The position numbers and the translations under genes are program-made. A DNA stretch of 64,000 nt from Ashinkailepas kermadecensis. Its lineage: Eukaryota; Arthropoda; Thecostraca; Neolepadidae. Where the stretch lies: positions 279,419 through 343,418 of the forward strand of contig JAOTOM010004575.1 in the NCBI GenBank assembly GCA_034440615.1, written 5' to 3'. Positions 61,541 through 64,000 of the stretch are shown here, one piece after another. The notes beneath the pieces are model-generated. The model was not told where the DNA came from. It worked only from the letters and a program-made list of their open reading frames with translations, and made no database searches. The first letter of the stretch is position 1; every line of letters begins with the position of its first letter.

Positions 61541-61964
61541 TGGCACTCGCGTAGCACGTACGCGACATGTGTGGCATGCGCACGCATAAGGCTTTTGTTT
61601 TGCATACTTTTGGGTGGATCATTGTCCCTCGGCGATATATTCACCTCCCCCCCCAATTGCTTCTTGATGTAGGATGGCACCGCACTGAAGTTTCCCAGCC
61701 CCAATACTGGAGGGTTCTACAGTTAATCGAGCTCATCCGCCCTCCACCGACACCCTTCTAATCGGTTGTTATGAACGTCGTCGGTGACGTGACAGCTTCA
61801 CAGTCCCGCATGGGGTGAAAGTGCGCGCGGCACGCGCTAGAAACATTGATCACGACCGCCTCACGGGAATTTTCTCGTTATTGGCTGGCCTCGCCCGTGA
61901 GGGCATCTGCGAGGCGTGACCTTTAGCACGGGCCACGTTCGCCGGCCGCCTCCCGGGAGAGCGA
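61541..61964. other. anonymous sequence
   Basis: Nothing recognisable apart from a short C run near 61,649. Confidence 0.4.
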
Positions 61965-62046
61965 GGCGGCTGGGAATGATGGCTCGCTGCCGGCGCCACT
62001 TCCTCGGCGGCTGGGAATGATGGCTCGCTGCCGGCGCCACTTCCTC
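61965..62046. repeat. 41-bp direct duplication
   Basis: GGCGGCTGGGAATGATGGCT and the following 21 bp occur twice in tandem, at 61,965 and 62,006. Confidence 0.93.
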
Positions 62047-63054
62047 CAACTGTCGTTCCGACTGGCCGCTGTTGTTCGTTCGGCGTGCGACAACTCTGAG
62101 CGTTACTTGCAGTCGACTACGGGCTGCGGCTTCCATTGGTGGCCGTGACCTGTTCGCGAGCTGCTCGGTCCGTCTGGTGGCATGTCCGAAGTGCGCGTGA
62201 TGCAGAGGGCAATACATGCTAGTGTTTGTCGTTCACGGAACATCCGGCGGCGCACTTTGTCGTATAAAAGAATGTTGTAAACAGGCAAGATGGAAGCTGT
62301 TTCTAGGCGGAAAGTGGTCGGATTTTGGCAGTTTGATAGCACGCCTGTGGCCTTTGACGAAAAATTGGCGTAAAATGTCTCGCCTTCTCCCTTCCCGGAT
62401 TTAAAATCCGTAGCGTCGCTTCGCTACCGTACATCACGATTTCCAGCTAACGCGTCATCGGGAAAACTAAATGTGTCGCCTGAGTGACAGCAAAACATCG
62501 CCAACGCTGCTGTTACGCCACGAAAAAAACCAGATGTCTGACTTGGTGTAGCGCGTCGCGAAATAGCCGGACGAATCTTGTTCAATCCGTCAAATAGATG
62601 GCGCTGTACGGTAATGTACTGCAGGAATGGCATGGCACAATGTAAGAAATTGTTTCTTACCATGTCTTTCTTGGCATACCTAGATTTAGAATGTTTTTAT
62701 TTGCTGACATTGTCATTATTACTTGCCTTCAATATTTACTTTCAGAAATATTTCATGTTGCATGACTATGCGTTATGAAACGATTGCGCAAGTAAACATG
62801 AAGCGAGACCAGTTTTGAATAGGAACGGCAATGTGTTTGTGTGCTTAGGAACGCGAAGGTTGAGCCCTTAGCGCGTCTAGTATCTATGACCGGGAGGCGA
62901 TGTACGGGCTATGATGAAGTCATCTAATTTCTACAGTAGCAGATGTAGAATCAACGATGCTTAGATTTGAATCGGCTGACTCGTCAAGTGGGTGCGATGC
63001 CCAGTAATTCGGATGTTCGTAGCTGCCAAGTTGCCATGTATTTCTTGTATTTCT
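62047..63054. other. anonymous sequence
   Basis: No gene, RNA or repeat recognised. Confidence 0.4.
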
Positions 63055-63122
63055 TCCGGATCTGCCGGATCTGCCGGATCTGCCGGATCTACCGGATCTG
63101 TCGGATTTTGCCGGATCTGCCT
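63055..63122. repeat. 9-bp tandem repeat (TGCCGGATC)n, about 7 copies
   Basis: The first copies are perfect; later ones carry substitutions and one extra pair of T residues. Reads (ICR)n in one frame. Confidence 0.92.
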
Positions 63123-64000
63123 GACCTATGGAATCAATCGCGTAGGTTTAATGTTCTAATTGGACAAAGGAAAGTAAAAACAGATAGGATAGCACAGCCG
63201 CATGTGGAAGCGTCAAAATAAGGTCCAGCAAATATGCTGACTATCCCGAATATTTTAGTTTCAAACAATTCTGATCTATGCTATGCTGCGGTTTAGCATA
63301 CAATTTGACTACTTGCTAGCGAAAACATTATGTGATTAAATAAAGCGTGTCAATAACGCTAAAGAAGAATCAGCCGACTTCGTACGTCGGATGGAAGGGA
63401 AAAGAGCTTTCAGAGCTTCGAATATCAAGGAGTCGGCCGAATTTTTGTAAAAATATTTAAAATTAATGTTGATGCATCATGTTCCGTGAAACCTTGTGCT
63501 AAGCAGCCCAGTGCTGGTTAAGTGAATCGCATAAGAGATGCGGAACAAATGGCCTTCACTATTCTCTACGTCCACTATTTCTCGTCCAAGCACGAGGAAG
63601 ACAAAGACGACAGGATAACCGGAAAAGCCTTCGGAAACACCTGAAGGTCAGATTTTTCTGTTGAGATAGACGCAAGCCAGTGGTGGCACGGGACAGGCAG
63701 AATGCCCATCTACCTCACCCCACTGCTAGCTAAAGATTTCCGCCGTTGATTGCCGAGAAAGCACCAACTAAGTGAGAAAAGTGGTCTTATCCTGTGGCGG
63801 ACTGGCAAAGCGGGAGCGTCACACGCGCCGACATTTCGCCAGTCGGCACACCAAGCCGGCGGTAGGTCGCAGGGTCACGGGTCACCTCCACAGGGGCTGT
63901 TGATAATTACAACCTAGCGAAGACACGCCAGGCAGTAGTTGCATCTGACAGCGGAAGAGGGCATCTCTCTATCTAACAGAGGGAGGGAGAGAGAGACAGA
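63123..64000. other. anonymous sequence ending in a GA-rich run
   Basis: Only a purine-rich GAGGGAGGGAGAGAGAGACA tract at the window edge is notable. Confidence 0.45.

Overview
This looks like nuclear DNA of an animal, probably an invertebrate. The reasons are a CR1-type LINE with an esterase ORF1, tRNA-derived SINEs with pol III A/B boxes, hAT-type transposons with 8-bp target duplications, very long (GA)n/(TA)n/(A)n tracts, many minisatellites, and no dense coding or operon structure. Scattered CCTAACC/GGTTAGG blocks would fit an arthropod-like background, but here they sit inside foldback elements, so they do not identify the phylum. I found no host gene I can name. The only clear protein-coding sequence belongs to the LINE.

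Layout. 0-16 kb: gene-poor DNA holding at least ten minisatellites (138, 35, 24, 7, 25, 60 bp and others), GA tracts, two abutting perfect palindromes near 5.57 kb, and a probable non-autonomous DNA transposon at 11.3-12.3 kb. 16.3-17.0 kb: a compound GA/A/TA/GA microsatellite, with a reverse-orientation counterpart at 32.4-33.4 kb. 19.3-32.1 kb: a pair of inverted ~1.6 kb repeat arms enclosing a hAT-like MITE, a ~5.4 kb CR1-like LINE (intact ORF1, broken ORF2 interrupted by an inverted fragment of its own family), foldback repeats and a SINE. A second SINE abuts the right arm.

34.2-51.3 kb: two very large hAT-like insertions of one family, in the same orientation. One spans 34,163-42,503 (8.3 kb, flanked by CATGATTA on both sides) and the other 44,475-51,331 (6.9 kb, flanked by GTTATGTT on both sides). 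Both begin CAGGGGCGTCGATTT and end with its inverted match. Both contain extra internal copies of the left end, CCTAACC-rich foldback sequence and a shared right block, with no recognisable transposase. The first also carries two smaller hAT MITEs in inverted orientation; the second element shows the empty site for one of them. Between the two lie a 34-37 bp E-box minisatellite and a 12-bp array.

51.3-64 kb: mostly anonymous DNA with dispersed repeats, a 35-bp near-perfect palindrome, a 47-bp array of nine copies, a 46-bp degenerate array, a young SINE with a perfect 13-bp target duplication (61,056-61,220), a 33-bp array and a 9-bp array. Overall the window is a repeat-dominated, gene-free segment shaped by nested transposition and minisatellite expansion.
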